Counted from the first letter of the stretch, positions 35,770-45,202 are shown. The stretch is 64,000 nucleotides of DNA from Carboxydothermus islandicus (GCF_001950325.1 NZ_BDJL01000003.1:1-64000), one strand, 5' to 3'. Translations and numbers: made by a program. The notes: generated by a model not told the origin, from the sequence alone.

Positions 35770-38700
35770 CCACCATACCTCCCCCTGAAAGCGCCAGCAA
35801 CACTTCGGGATCTTTTTTCCTGGGTATTACCCGGTATTGTTTTTCCTGTTCTTCCAAGCGGCACACTTCAAGATAAGAACAATACCTGCAGCCGGTAGCA
35901 TCTTTTAATTGATAGGGTATTGCCGAAAATTCTCCGGCGCTAATTTTAAAAATAGCTTCGGTAATAAGACTTTTAATTTTGGTAAATAGGGCTTCCAGTT
36001 CCGCCGGGGTTAAAGCATTATCAATCCTGCCGTCTTTATAAGTTCGTAAATTTACCGTTTTAAACTTGTTGTTCTGGGCATAAAAGCTATCTAAATGTTT
36101 TAAACTTTCCTCATCCTTTAAGGCATAACCACTCAGGCGAAAATTTTTATAAACTTCTTCCTTTAACTCCTCCATGGAGAGACCCTCTGCCTTCTCATCT
36201 AACATGGGGTTTTGAAAGCGAAAATAAAACGCTCCCGCAGGCACCAAATTTTCTCCAAAAAGTTCCTTATTTTCACTGGCCACTAAAAGATAAGTTAAAA
36301 GCTGAAGGTTAATCCCACCCACTACTTCATCAAGGCTTATTGATATCGAGCCGGTTTTATAATCAATTATTCTAAGATAGGTTTTTCCATCGTTCTCATA
36401 AACATCTATCCGGTCAATTTTCCCGGCTAACGTATATTTCTCTCCGTTGACCTCAAAAACCGGGGATTTTAACCTTTCCTTTTCCCCAAAAGCTATTTCT
36501 TCTCCAAAGGGAGTAAATTTAGTAAAGGCTTCGAAATAAGCAAGAGCTTCAATAGCTTTAAATAACATAAGATACAGACGGTTTAAAAAGTACCTTCCCC
36601 GGTATGTGGCCAGGAATTTTTCTCCGTATTCTTGCCGGGCTTTGGTAAAAGCTTGATAAACTAAGGTTTTTAAATCTTCTGCTAAAAGGGTTGAAAGCTT
36701 CTGCCCTTTTTCCCTTACCGTTTTTATTATCTCCGCTACTGCCCCGTGAAGAAGAGCACCAATTTCGGTTGCTTCCGGAGTAAAAATTTCTCGCTCTTCT
36801 GCTTTAATGAGGTATTTTAAAAAATATTTTAATGGGCAGCTATAATAAGTTTCCAAACGCGAAACCGAAAGGGTTTTAGAAGGGAGAAATTCCTTAAAAC
36901 CGGCACTTAACTTTATTTTGCCAGGATCGGTGGCAAAAGCCCGGGCTATTTTTGTTATTAGCTCCGGCTTACTTAGCAGTAAAGCATTAAAAGCTCCTTG
37001 AGCAATAAAAGGTAGCTCCCCGTTCTTTTTAACCTTTACCATTTCTCTGGAAAGAAGTCTTGTTAAGGCCTGAGGGGTGGTTTCATTACCGTAAGATCCT
37101 TCCTCCGATTTTAAATTGGGAAAAGCTTTCTTTAGCCAGTCTACTAAAAGCGCCGGGGTAAAACTTTCACCGGTAAGACTTACCCGGGGATAAGAAACAT
37201 AAACCCTTTCCCGGGCCCGGGTCAGCGCTAAAAATACGTGAAAATTATCCTCTTTAAGCCGCTGGCGGATTAGCGGCGAAAGTTCCAATCCCACCTTTTT
37301 AAGCCTGGCCCGTTCTTCCTCGGTAAAAATTAGTCCCGCTGCCGGCGGTGAGGGAAATTTCCCTTCCACTGCTCCCAAAATAATTACTGCCCTGGCTTCA
37401 CCGGTCCAGTAATGTTTGCTGCCCCCTGCCCGCACCTGGTCCAAGCCTTTGGGAATGGTTTTTAAAGAAAGTTTTGCCAGATACGCTAAAAGTTCTTCCG
37501 CAAAGGTAGTGGGATTTAACCTTTCATCGCCAAAAACTTCTTCTATCTCGGTTAGTAAATTCATCAAAGCCTGCCAGAACCGCTCGCCATTTTCATCGGA
37601 AATTCTCCGGGAAACACCAATTTTTAATAAGAGCTGTTTTAAACTCTGGCTGAACTCCCGGTAAGTGTTAATTAAAGGTAGTTTTTTAGAAAAAGAAATG
37701 ATTTCCCCAAAACCTTTCTCCCAGCTTTCCCAGTATAATGAATTGGTGTCCTTCCAGGCCTCTTTGGAAACTAATTTTTCACCATCTAATCCCCGGCTTA
37801 AAAGGTAATTTTCCAGAGAAAAAACTTCCTCGGCGGTTAAATTTAATAGGCCGGATTTTAGACAATCGATAGCCGCTTCCCGGTTAAACTCCCCGAGCAC
37901 TCCTTTTAACAGTAAATAAAGTCCGTGGTGGTCAAAAGCAAGGCCTTTATCCACATATACCGGCAAACCGTATTCGTTAAAAACAGTTTTGATATTGGAA
38001 ATATAGTAACCATCCTCCGGTATTAATACCAGGATATCGGAAAGTTTATACCTCTTAAATTTGACAAGATAGCGGATTATCCGGGCCGCTTTTTCCATTT
38101 CTTCTAAGGGGTTGGCAGCAACAATTAAACTTAAATTTTCTGAAGACCCGGAGTAAGGATTGGGGGGAAGCGGGTAATAATTCTGGGCCAGGTGAAGAAG
38201 TTCTGCAGCTTGATAGCGCTCAATTTTTTCAAGATTTATTTCTTTTATTTTTACACCTAAATTTAAAGCCTCGGTATAAAGCCTTTTAAATACCCCCGTA
38301 TCGTATTCCAGAGGCAAAGTTACGGTAACTTCGGTGCAGGTTTTTAAAAGGGTTTTAATAACTTCTAACTCTAAGGGAGTAAAAGTATAAAAACCGTCAA
38401 TAAACACTTTTGCCCCCGCTAAAAACTTGCTCTTAGGGGCATATTCCAAAAACTTTTCCAGAAGTCCCTCGCTGGTATACTCTTCCCCAAATTTTTCTAA
38501 GTATAACTTGTATAACAGGTAAACATCTTTTAATTTTTGCTGCAGCATCCAATCCTCTATTTTAGAAGACGTTTTTTCTAAATTCTCCGGTTTTACCCGG
38601 TAACGCCGAAACTCTTTAAATAACTTTAAAAGGTCTTCAATAAACCCGGGATTATCCGCTGCTTTTCGTAAAATCTGCAGTTTTTCCTTATTTTCCTGTA

Positions 38701-38992
38701 AAATCTTTTTTAAAGTAATCTGGTAAACAAATTCTGAAGAGTTCTTAAGGCGAGCTTTAAACTCCCGTACAACATTTAAAGCAAGTCGATTAAAACTTAC
38801 CACCTGCAGGCGAAAACTCCCGGGTATATCGTCCCGGGTATTTAAAAGATATTCGTTTTCAAAGGTAGCACTCTCCGGCACTATATACAGCACCATAGGT
38901 CCCAGCGGTGCTTCTTTTAAATTTTTCACAATTTCTTCCCGGCAGTACCGGCTTTTTCCGGACCCCACCGGCCCCCTCACCATCGTAAGCAT
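35750..38992 (-). CDS. addB: ATP-dependent helicase/nuclease subunit B (AddB)
   Basis: Partner of AddA. 1080 residues: N-terminal ATP loop RGPVGSGKSRYCREEIV, an inactivated-helicase middle, and a C-terminal nuclease with GKIDRIDVYENDGKTYLRII then DYKTGS. A 4Fe-4S cluster is expected from Cys in YYSCPLKYFLKYLIK and the terminal CRYCSYLEVC. The ATG at 38992 has GGAGGGAGC upstream. An earlier in-frame start at 39028 would translate a REP-like palindrome into its first residues and was rejected. First gene of the addBA operon. Confidence 0.97.
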   Translation of the reverse strand: MLTMVRGPVGSGKSRYCREEIVKNLKEAPLGPMVLYIVPESATFENEYLLNTRDDIPGSFRLQVVSFNRLALNVVREFKARLKNSSEFVYQITLKKILQENKEKLQILRKAADNPGFIEDLLKLFKEFRRYRVKPENLEKTSSKIEDWMLQQKLKDVYLLYKLYLEKFGEEYTSEGLLEKFLEYAPKSKFLAGAKVFIDGFYTFTPLELEVIKTLLKTCTEVTVTLPLEYDTGVFKRLYTEALNLGVKIKEINLEKIERYQAAELLHLAQNYYPLPPNPYSGSSENLSLIVAANPLEEMEKAARIIRYLVKFKRYKLSDILVLIPEDGYYISNIKTVFNEYGLPVYVDKGLAFDHHGLYLLLKGVLGEFNREAAIDCLKSGLLNLTAEEVFSLENYLLSRGLDGEKLVSKEAWKDTNSLYWESWEKGFGEIISFSKKLPLINTYREFSQSLKQLLLKIGVSRRISDENGERFWQALMNLLTEIEEVFGDERLNPTTFAEELLAYLAKLSLKTIPKGLDQVRAGGSKHYWTGEARAVIILGAVEGKFPSPPAAGLIFTEEERARLKKVGLELSPLIRQRLKEDNFHVFLALTRARERVYVSYPRVSLTGESFTPALLVDWLKKAFPNLKSEEGSYGNETTPQALTRLLSREMVKVKKNGELPFIAQGAFNALLLSKPELITKIARAFATDPGKIKLSAGFKEFLPSKTLSVSRLETYYSCPLKYFLKYLIKAEEREIFTPEATEIGALLHGAVAEIIKTVREKGQKLSTLLAEDLKTLVYQAFTKARQEYGEKFLATYRGRYFLNRLYLMLFKAIEALAYFEAFTKFTPFGEEIAFGEKERLKSPVFEVNGEKYTLAGKIDRIDVYENDGKTYLRIIDYKTGSISISLDEVVGGINLQLLTYLLVASENKELFGENLVPAGAFYFRFQNPMLDEKAEGLSMEELKEEVYKNFRLSGYALKDEESLKHLDSFYAQNNKFKTVNLRTYKDGRIDNALTPAELEALFTKIKSLITEAIFKISAGEFSAIPYQLKDATGCRYCSYLEVCRLEEQEKQYRVIPRKKDPEVLLALSGGGMVDEKLDS

Positions 38993-39003
38993 AATGCTCC
39001 CTC

Positions 39004-39030
39004 CAGGGACGGTTCTGTAAACCACCATTT
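39004..39030 (-). repeat. REP-like palindrome, copy 1
   Basis: On the minus strand AAAATGGTGGTTTACAGAAC then CGTCCCT. It is nearly identical to 40625-40651 in the opposite orientation. The GGTGGTT and AACCGTCC arms form an imperfect palindrome of the kind mobilised by RAYT transposases. Confidence 0.65.
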
Positions 39031-39065
39031 TTTAATGAAAGGTCTTCCCCTAAAATTATAAAAAA

Positions 39066-39104
39066 TTAAAGGGGATGCGGAATTTCTTCCGTCCCCTTTT
39101 TGTA
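39066..39104 (-). terminator. Terminator of the acetamidase operon
   Basis: AAAAAGGGGACGGAAG, loop, CCGCATCCCCTTT then AATTTTT on the minus strand. It could also function on the plus strand. The rest of 39105-39324 is AT-rich and carries a hairpin TCCTGC/GCAGGA near 39130-39150 and no credible gene. Confidence 0.7.
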
Positions 39105-39324
39105 TTTCGCTATGATAACCTATTTTCCTGCTTTTGCAGGAAGTTTTATAAACGCCCTACAGAATTATATGTTTTGCATTTTTTTTATTTAGTTTTTTGG
39201 GTAGCCAGTAAAGTAAAGCCAAATTTGGCTTCAGCATTTTGATATTCATTATTTGCTGACTTGTCTAACTGTACAACAAAAGCCAATAAGCACCCTCTTT
39301 TTATAAAGCTTAATTTACTACTTC

Positions 39325-39537
39325 TTAAAGTAAGGGTTCAGTAAAAACCATTGCTACCATACCAATAAGGTAGGCTAAAGGCAACATGTCATTGGAAATA
39401 TCTGCAACTACCCCGTAAATCCCCCAGAGAGCAATAGGTACCATAAAAATTAGGCCGTAAATAATAAGGTCTTTTAACGTTAGTGCTCTTTTCAACTCTT
39501 GTTTATATCCAAATTTTTCTAATTCTTGGATCTTCAC
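39325..39537 (-). pseudogene. Truncated amino-acid/amide permease (APC type)
   Basis: Only the first 70 codons of an APC-family permease remain: a charged start (GTG after GGAGG), LTLKDLIIYGLIFMVPIALW, GIYGVVADISNDMLPLAYLI and GMVAMVFTEPLL, after which the frame ends. APC proteins have about 12 helices and 400-500 residues, so this is a fragment. It follows the acetamidase gene by 12 nt, suggesting it once imported the amide or a related compound. Confidence 0.75.
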
Positions 39538-39549
39538 TATACCTCCATC

Positions 39550-40440
39550 CTATTCTATTTTCAGTCCATATTTGGTTAATATCCACCGTGGCATTACAAG
39601 CCTTGCGGTTTTTAATGGATCTACCACCTGAGAAATTTGTAAATCCCCAACCGCACTTAAAAGCATCCCGGCTTCATTCAAATCCAATCCTAAATCGGTA
39701 AGGACATCTACTCCATACTGGGTAGCTTTTTCAACTGCTTCATCTAAAGTATCCGCTGAAGCTAAAAAGGCAACTATATCATCATTAATAATTACAGGCT
39801 CAGAGACTTTAAAGTTTTTGAGTACCTCAACTTTAACAGTAACCTCAGCAGCAGTTTCAATTCCTGTTACCCAAACTTCACCGTCTCCCATGCGGGCATG
39901 GATATCACCTAAGGCCAGTAGGGCTCCTGGTACATTTACCGGTAAGATAATTTCATTCCCTTCACAAACTAAGTTTGTATCAAGATTCCCTCCATGCTTA
40001 CCAGGAGTTCCACAAGGAAATTCGCCTTCCTTTGGTGCTACCCCAATCACGCCAATCATCGGCTTTACAGTCAATAGCAAATCATTAAAGTAGGCTACAT
40101 TTTCGTTAATAGGTATTATTTTAATCGATGCCTTCTCAACCCTTTTACCTAAAACCCCAAAACCTGGGATAGCTGCCATTACTCCTGAATTTGCCAATTT
40201 AATCTTTAAAATACTGACTTTTAAACTATCCCCCGGTTCGGCTCCCCGGATAAAAACTGGCCCAGTTGCAGGATTAACCCTGTTCCAGTCCAGGCTATCA
40301 ATTGATTGCTCACTACTTATAATTTGGTTAGCAAAACAGTCACATGTTTGAAAGGTAATGATACTACCATTTTCCACTTCTGCTACTGGTTTGTTTTCAG
40401 GTTTAAAGCTGTAAATAACTTGATCATTTTTTATAAACAT
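39550..40440 (-). CDS. Acetamidase/formamidase family protein
   Basis: Hydrolyses short amides such as formamide or acetamide to the acid and ammonia. 296 residues from ATG 40440 (GGGAGG seven nt upstream; an earlier start lacks a site). Family motifs: NRVNPATGPVFIRGAEPGDS, FGVLGKRVE, GVIGVAPKEGEFPCGTPGKH and GALLALGDIHARMGDGEVWV, with the acidic and His residues that bind zinc in the family. Paired with a truncated permease, so uptake by that route is lost. The 5' region contains an AGCATTTTATGCT palindrome (40515-40527) that may be an operator. Confidence 0.92.
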   Translation of the reverse strand: MFIKNDQVIYSFKPENKPVAEVENGSIITFQTCDCFANQIISSEQSIDSLDWNRVNPATGPVFIRGAEPGDSLKVSILKIKLANSGVMAAIPGFGVLGKRVEKASIKIIPINENVAYFNDLLLTVKPMIGVIGVAPKEGEFPCGTPGKHGGNLDTNLVCEGNEIILPVNVPGALLALGDIHARMGDGEVWVTGIETAAEVTVKVEVLKNFKVSEPVIINDDIVAFLASADTLDEAVEKATQYGVDVLTDLGLDLNEAGMLLSAVGDLQISQVVDPLKTARLVMPRWILTKYGLKIE

Positions 40441-40624
40441 TTGTTTTCCTCCCTTTTTTAGAAAATTTTTCATGAAAATCTTATTATATTATATAGAATT
40501 TTGTAATATTATGTAGCATTTTATGCTGTTTACTTAATAACATAATGTATTTTTAATTAATAAATAAATTTTGGAATAAATATCAACTTAAAGTAGTAAA
40601 GATGGGGACTATCCATAAATTATT

Positions 40625-40651
40625 AAAAATGGTGGTTCTCAGAACCGTCCC
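40625..40651 (+). repeat. REP-like palindrome, copy 2
   Basis: AAAATGGTGGTTCTCAGAAC then CGTCCCT, inverted with respect to copy 1 at 39004-39030. Its last base is part of the stop codon of the phosphoesterase gene. The two copies flank the acetamidase module. Confidence 0.65.
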
Positions 40652-41154
40652 TACAGTGACACAAGCTCCGCCTGCATACTTTCCAAATCCACTACCGCTA
40701 GGGTGGCTTTACCGGTTAAGACTCCCGCCAGTTCCCCGGGATTTACATGCAAAGTTTTGCCCTTTGGCGTAATGTGAGCCTGGTGGGTGTGGCCGGTTAC
40801 CACCAAATCGTATTTACCGCATTCCACCAGTGCCCGGGTTAAGACATCACTCGTTCCGTGATAAACAGCAATTTTTCGCCCGGCAATTTCCACTTCACCC
40901 GCTTCATGGTAGTACTCAATCCCCAGCTTATCCACCACTTCCCGGAAGTAATAATGCTCCCCTTCGTTGTTACCAAAAACGGTAATAAGCCGCCCTTCCC
41001 GGCCAATTCCTTTTTTCAGGGCTATGGCCGCAAAAGGTGCCACCCAGTCGCCGGCGTGGATTACGGTGGTAATCCCCTTTTCTTTAAAATAGGCCACTGC
41101 TTTTTGGACGTTGGCTAAATTATCGTGGCTGTCGGACACGAGACCAATTAACAT
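40651..41154 (-). CDS. YfcE/MJ0936-type metallophosphoesterase
   Basis: Calcineurin-like phosphodiesterase of 167 residues, the usual size of the small YfcE/MJ0936 family. Metal ligands are visible in order: SDSHDN, HAGDW, GNNEG, YHGTSD and VTGHTHQA. The physiological substrate is not known for most members; artificial phosphodiesters are hydrolysed in vitro. ATG follows GGGGG by six nt. A tandem palindromic repeat lies directly upstream. Confidence 0.92.
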   Translation of the reverse strand: MLIGLVSDSHDNLANVQKAVAYFKEKGITTVIHAGDWVAPFAAIALKKGIGREGRLITVFGNNEGEHYYFREVVDKLGIEYYHEAGEVEIAGRKIAVYHGTSDVLTRALVECGKYDLVVTGHTHQAHITPKGKTLHVNPGELAGVLTGKATLAVVDLESMQAELVSL

Positions 41155-41172
41155 ACAAAACCCCCTTCTTGG

Positions 41173-41248
41173 TATAATTTTGGGGACAGTCCCTATTTTT
41201 ATACTTAAAGTATAATTTTGGGGACTGTCCCTATCTTTATACTTCGAG
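41173..41248. repeat. Two tandem 38-bp palindromic units
   Basis: Units 41173-41210 and 41211-41248 differ at few positions. Each has TATAATTTTGGGGACWGTCC followed by CTATTTTTATACTT (second unit CTATCTTTATACTT). The second unit can fold with AAGTATAA/TTATACTT outer arms and GGGACTGTCCC inside. It overlaps the last codons and stop of the permease gene 41237-42880. Confidence 0.8.
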
Positions 41249-42880
41249 CTTTAAAAAGCTGCTCTGAGCATCCTTTAAGGTATAAAATAACACTCCAAGT
41301 CCTATAAGAAAAGAGAGTCCGGCAAAACCCACGGTGCATGGCCAAAAGGAAAGCTTAAATTTCAAGAGAAAAAGCCAATAGAGGCCGATTTGCATAAAAG
41401 GTAAAAATATTCCTACCGTGGCATTGAGGTTTTGCTTAAAAGCTTTTTGCGGGTGGTCCCAGTTTAAATAGGGCCGCTTTAAGTCAAGTAAAAGCCCGGC
41501 TGCCAGAACCGGTAAAGCGCTTAATAGCACTGCCGGTAAAATAAACCATGCCTTAAATCCCGAAACACCCAAAAAATACGCCCCTGCTACTGCGAAAAAC
41601 GAAGCTATTATCCCAAATACATACCCGTGGGCCAGCTTCCCTAAAAGCCAGGTTTTTTCTGAGACCGGAAGACTTTTAAGGTAGTAAAGCTCTTTGGCCT
41701 CCCGGGAGATGGCAGTAGAGGTGATGTTGGTGGCCGCAGCCAAAAAGACCCCAAGGGATAAAAGGCCGGCTAAAAAATAATTCTCAAGAGCTTTGTTACC
41801 TAAAAACTTTTTAATTTCACTTAAGCCTGCAATTCCCTGAAAATAAAAGGAAATACCAAAAACAAAGGGTATGATAATAATAACAAGCGGACCGTTTAAG
41901 AAATAAACCGGTTCGCGGTTCATAAGCCGTATTTCCCGCAAAAGGTTTGAAATAAAGACAGGTTTTGGGGTAAAAGTTAACTCCCCTTTTACCCTCCGGC
42001 GTCCACCGCCCCCTTCCGCCCCCACTTTTAAGCTCTTTTCGTAAGCCCATCCCAGGGTATAAAGGCCTAAAGCTAAAAGGCCAAGGCTAAAAATAATGTT
42101 AGCCCCCAGGGAAAAAGCTTTTATAGTAACATCCTCTCCGGTTAAAGATTTCACCGTAAGCAAGGCCGGAAGGTAAATCTTATAAAGCTTCAGGTTTATA
42201 AGGTTGGGGTCGGAAAATTTTGCGACAAGCACTCCCGGATTTTTCTCGGCCAGTTGCACGGTATTGGAAAATTTTTGGATAAGTACCGCTGCCCCAAGGC
42301 CAATTACACCACCTAAATACATCAGAAAATCTTTCTTCCCCGCAAAAGAAAAGCTTCGAAAAATCAACACAAAAAAGGCAAAGACCAAGGTCAGGGGTAA
42401 AACAGGTAAAAGAAACAAATTAAAAATAGCAGTAATCCAGTAAAGAAAGCCCTCCCCGCCAAAATAACCGTAAACCCCGGCAGGTATGCCGAAGAAAAGT
42501 ACGGCTATGGGAAGGTGGTAAAAATAATTTACCAGTATTTTCGCCCCTAACAGTTCTCTTCCTTTCAACGGCAAAGCCAAAAGATACTCCGCTCCATCGT
42601 AATAATAACCTGAGAGGATCGCTATTACTCCCAGAGCTAAGATAATTAAAACGGTATTTACCGCTCCCAGGGCCAGCACGGTGGATTCAAGATTCACCGG
42701 CTTTAAAGCCTGGAAAAGATTTTTATAAAAAACAACGTTCATGGAAAAAAGGCCCGACAGAGAGAAAAGGATCAAGACGATAAAGCCAAGAGCTTTTAAA
42801 AATTCTTTGGGATTTTGCCGATAATAGGAAAAAGGCCGAACCGCCAGCAAAACTTTTATTAACTGCAAAGTTTTTCTCAT
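41237..42880 (-). CDS. ABC-2 type transporter permease, 547 aa
   Basis: Membrane subunit of an ABC exporter with about 12 predicted helices and few charged loops. The cytoplasmic segment LLALPLKGRELLGAKILVNY is typical of large ABC-2 permeases of Firmicutes. A second similar turn, LYYLKSLPVSEKTWLLGKLA, occurs in the C-terminal half, suggesting an internal repeat. ATG overlaps the ATPase stop (ATGA). The stop codon is inside a tandem palindromic repeat, so the end may have been altered by it. Substrate unknown. Confidence 0.85.
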   Translation of the reverse strand: MRKTLQLIKVLLAVRPFSYYRQNPKEFLKALGFIVLILFSLSGLFSMNVVFYKNLFQALKPVNLESTVLALGAVNTVLIILALGVIAILSGYYYDGAEYLLALPLKGRELLGAKILVNYFYHLPIAVLFFGIPAGVYGYFGGEGFLYWITAIFNLFLLPVLPLTLVFAFFVLIFRSFSFAGKKDFLMYLGGVIGLGAAVLIQKFSNTVQLAEKNPGVLVAKFSDPNLINLKLYKIYLPALLTVKSLTGEDVTIKAFSLGANIIFSLGLLALGLYTLGWAYEKSLKVGAEGGGGRRRVKGELTFTPKPVFISNLLREIRLMNREPVYFLNGPLVIIIIPFVFGISFYFQGIAGLSEIKKFLGNKALENYFLAGLLSLGVFLAAATNITSTAISREAKELYYLKSLPVSEKTWLLGKLAHGYVFGIIASFFAVAGAYFLGVSGFKAWFILPAVLLSALPVLAAGLLLDLKRPYLNWDHPQKAFKQNLNATVGIFLPFMQIGLYWLFLLKFKLSFWPCTVGFAGLSFLIGLGVLFYTLKDAQSSFLKLEV

Positions 42881-43611
42881 GACCGCACCAGCTCCAGGAA
42901 AAGTTCTTCCAGGCTTTTATCTTCCTGCTTCTGGGTTTTTAGATCTTCCATGGTTCCGGTAAAGATTAATTTCCCTTTTTTAATAATCCCTAAAGTAGTA
43001 CAGAGCTTTTCCGCCACTTCTAAAATATGGGTAGAGAAGAACACCGTTTTACCCCGGGCAGCATAATCCTGCATAAGCTTTTTTAAGTTAAAAGACGACT
43101 CCGGATCCAGGCCGGTCATCGGCTCATCCAAGATCCAGATGTCAGGGTCGTGGACCAGCGAAGCAATCACCAGAAGTTTTTGCTTCATCCCGTGGGAGTA
43201 GCTGCCAATTCTATCGTTTATCGCCCCTTCCAGGCTAAAAAGTTTTAAAAGGGGGCGAATCCTTTCTTCCCTGAGCTTAGCCGGGACTTCATACACATCG
43301 GCCACGAAATTTAAAAATTCAAGGCCGGAAAGCCTGGGGAAAATTTCCGAAGTATCCGGCACATAACCGAATTTTCTCTTAGCCCGAAGGGGCTCTTTTA
43401 AAAGGTCAACCCCACATAACTCCACTTCCCCGGTGTCCGGCGACAGAATTCCGGTCATAATTTTTATGGTGGTAGTTTTCCCCGCCCCATTGGGGCCTAA
43501 AAATCCAAAAATCTCCCCCGGCGGTACCGTAAGATTTAAATTATCCACCGCCCGGACCTTTCCCCCTCCGTAAGCTTTGGAAATATTTTTTAAACGGATG
43601 ATATAAACCAC
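42877..43611 (-). CDS. ABC transporter ATP-binding protein (ABC-2 exporter)
   Basis: ATPase for the following permease. 244 residues with Walker A GPNGAGKTT, signature YSHGMKQKL (a degenerate LSGGQ usual in this class), Walker B IWILDEPMTGLD and the H-loop FFSTHILEVAEKL. The GTG at 43611 is close to its GAGGGG site, so a slightly later start cannot be excluded. It is 15 nt downstream of the DUF1287 gene and likely co-transcribed with it. Confidence 0.92.
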   Translation of the reverse strand: MVYIIRLKNISKAYGGGKVRAVDNLNLTVPPGEIFGFLGPNGAGKTTTIKIMTGILSPDTGEVELCGVDLLKEPLRAKRKFGYVPDTSEIFPRLSGLEFLNFVADVYEVPAKLREERIRPLLKLFSLEGAINDRIGSYSHGMKQKLLVIASLVHDPDIWILDEPMTGLDPESSFNLKKLMQDYAARGKTVFFSTHILEVAEKLCTTLGIIKKGKLIFTGTMEDLKTQKQEDKSLEELFLELVRS

Positions 43612-43625
43612 TCCCCTCGGTAATA

Positions 43626-44336
43626 CTAACTCTTAACCCTGGGAAACCGGTAGTGCCCGACAATACCGGGGAGCCACAGCAATAGTTCATCGGCTTCCCG
43701 GGTGTAGGGTCCAGCGTTGTGGATAATATAAGGCACCCCATCCCGCCTTCTTTTATCGGAGATAATCGCTATATGCTGGGGATTTTTAAACACTACAATG
43801 TCTCCCCCCTGCCATTCTTTTAAGTTCTCCGGATCTCCGGGGATAAGTTTGGTAGTTAAAATCTGGGCATGACGGCGAAAAAACACATCTAAATTGGGCA
43901 CCCGGCGAAAATCAATGTTGGGATCGGGTTTTCCCCCTACCCGGGGATAAGCCTCAAGATTATTTTTAATATCTTCATCGACCATCGCCTTTAAATTATA
44001 ACCTGCATTTTTAAACGCCCGCCAAATGACATCGGTGCAGACCCCCTCGTTATCCGGAGGATAGCCTCCTGCATAATAAGCGCTCCGGTAACGGGGCTTA
44101 TTGGCCACATCTTTCCGGGCTCCCTGAACTATATCATCCAAGTCATAAATCCCATCGCCATCCTGGTCGTGTTTAAGTATCACCTTTTCTACCCGCACCC
44201 GGGGCGAAAACTGGGCTTTTACAGTTAAGTAAAGATATTTATAAATAGCACCATCTCTATAAATAAATGACAAAATTCCTAATCCTAAAACAATAAGCAA
44301 CAAAATCCCCTTTAATTTTGGACCCACGGCTGTCAT
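43626..44336 (-). CDS. DUF1287 domain protein, membrane-anchored
   Basis: An N-terminal helix (ILLLIVLGLGILSFIY) anchors or exports it. The rest (about 70-236) is DUF1287, an NlpC/P60-like fold: GGYPPDNEGVCTDVIWRAFK has the candidate catalytic Cys, HAQILTTKLIPGDPENLKEW and GDIVVFKNPQHIAIISDKRR hold the likely His, and IIHNAGPYTREADEL follows. A role in cell-wall amide hydrolysis is likely by fold but unproven. Two starts three codons apart are possible (ATG 44336, GTG 44327). Confidence 0.85.
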   Translation of the reverse strand: MTAVGPKLKGILLLIVLGLGILSFIYRDGAIYKYLYLTVKAQFSPRVRVEKVILKHDQDGDGIYDLDDIVQGARKDVANKPRYRSAYYAGGYPPDNEGVCTDVIWRAFKNAGYNLKAMVDEDIKNNLEAYPRVGGKPDPNIDFRRVPNLDVFFRRHAQILTTKLIPGDPENLKEWQGGDIVVFKNPQHIAIISDKRRRDGVPYIIHNAGPYTREADELLLWLPGIVGHYRFPRVKS

Positions 44337-44418
44337 CTCCAGCTTTTTGGTTATTTTTTATAAATTCGTCCCGGTTTTTAAAATTCCTCTAATCCTCGCG
44401 GAAAAAAGGCACAAATAA

Positions 44419-44438
44419 AACCGGCGTTTTAGCCGGCA
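44419..44438 (-). terminator. Terminator of the FecBCD-type operon
   Basis: GCCGGC, TAAAAC, GCCGG then TTTTATTTG on the minus strand, overlapping the end of the ATPase gene. Confidence 0.75.
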
Positions 44439-45202
44439 TCAATCAATAACTCCTGCGGGATTACCACCGGAACATTATTAATTTTGTAGACTAAAGCTTT
44501 AATACCATAAACTTTGTAAATGTTTTCCGTACTCAATACTTTTTCATCACCAAAGGCCACAATTTCGCCATCTTTTATCAGTAAAAATTTATCGGCAAAG
44601 CGTAACGCTTGATTAAGGTCGTGGAGAATGGCTATTACGGTCATCTTCCGTTCCCGGGCAAACTTTTTTAAAAGTTTCAGGATTTCATACTGATGTCTTA
44701 GATCCAAATTGCTGGTCGGTTCATCTAAAAGAAGAAGTTTCGGTTCCTGGGCTAAAAGCCTGGCCACTGCCACTTTTTGTAACTCACCGCCGCTTAACTC
44801 ATCAAGAAAACGTAAAGCAAACTCTTCCATTTCCAAAATCTTTAAAACCTCTTCCACCACTTCCAGATCTTTTTGCGTTGCATCGAGCCGGATATGAGGC
44901 CTCCTCCCCACCAAAACTGCATCAAACACGGTCAAGCGGCTTACCTCCTGGCGCTGAGCCATATATCCCACTTTACCTGCAAACCACCGAAGATTGGTTC
45001 GAAATATCTCCTGGCCTTCCAAATACACAGCCCCTTTTTTAATTTTAAGGTTACGGCTTAAACATTTTAATAAAGTTGATTTACCTGCACCGTTATTGCC
45101 CAAGATCGCTAATATTTCCCCTTCAGCAACTTTAAAGCTTACATTATTAAGCACTGCTTTGCCAGGATAATTAAAAGATACACCAGCTACCTCTAAAAGC
45201 AT
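44429..45202 (-). CDS. FecE/BtuD-type ABC transporter ATPase
   Basis: ATPase of a metal-chelate, heme, corrinoid or oxyanion importer. 257 residues: Walker A GNNGAGKST, signature LSGGELQKVAVARLLA, Walker B LLLLDEPTSNLD and the H-loop AILHDLNQALRFADKF. The pattern RRPHIRLDATQKD is typical of FecE proteins. AAGGGGGAGG precedes ATG. Last gene of the fmdE-binding protein-permease-ATPase operon. Confidence 0.93.
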   Translation of the reverse strand: MLLEVAGVSFNYPGKAVLNNVSFKVAEGEILAILGNNGAGKSTLLKCLSRNLKIKKGAVYLEGQEIFRTNLRWFAGKVGYMAQRQEVSRLTVFDAVLVGRRPHIRLDATQKDLEVVEEVLKILEMEEFALRFLDELSGGELQKVAVARLLAQEPKLLLLDEPTSNLDLRHQYEILKLLKKFARERKMTVIAILHDLNQALRFADKFLLIKDGEIVAFGDEKVLSTENIYKVYGIKALVYKINNVPVVIPQELLIDAG

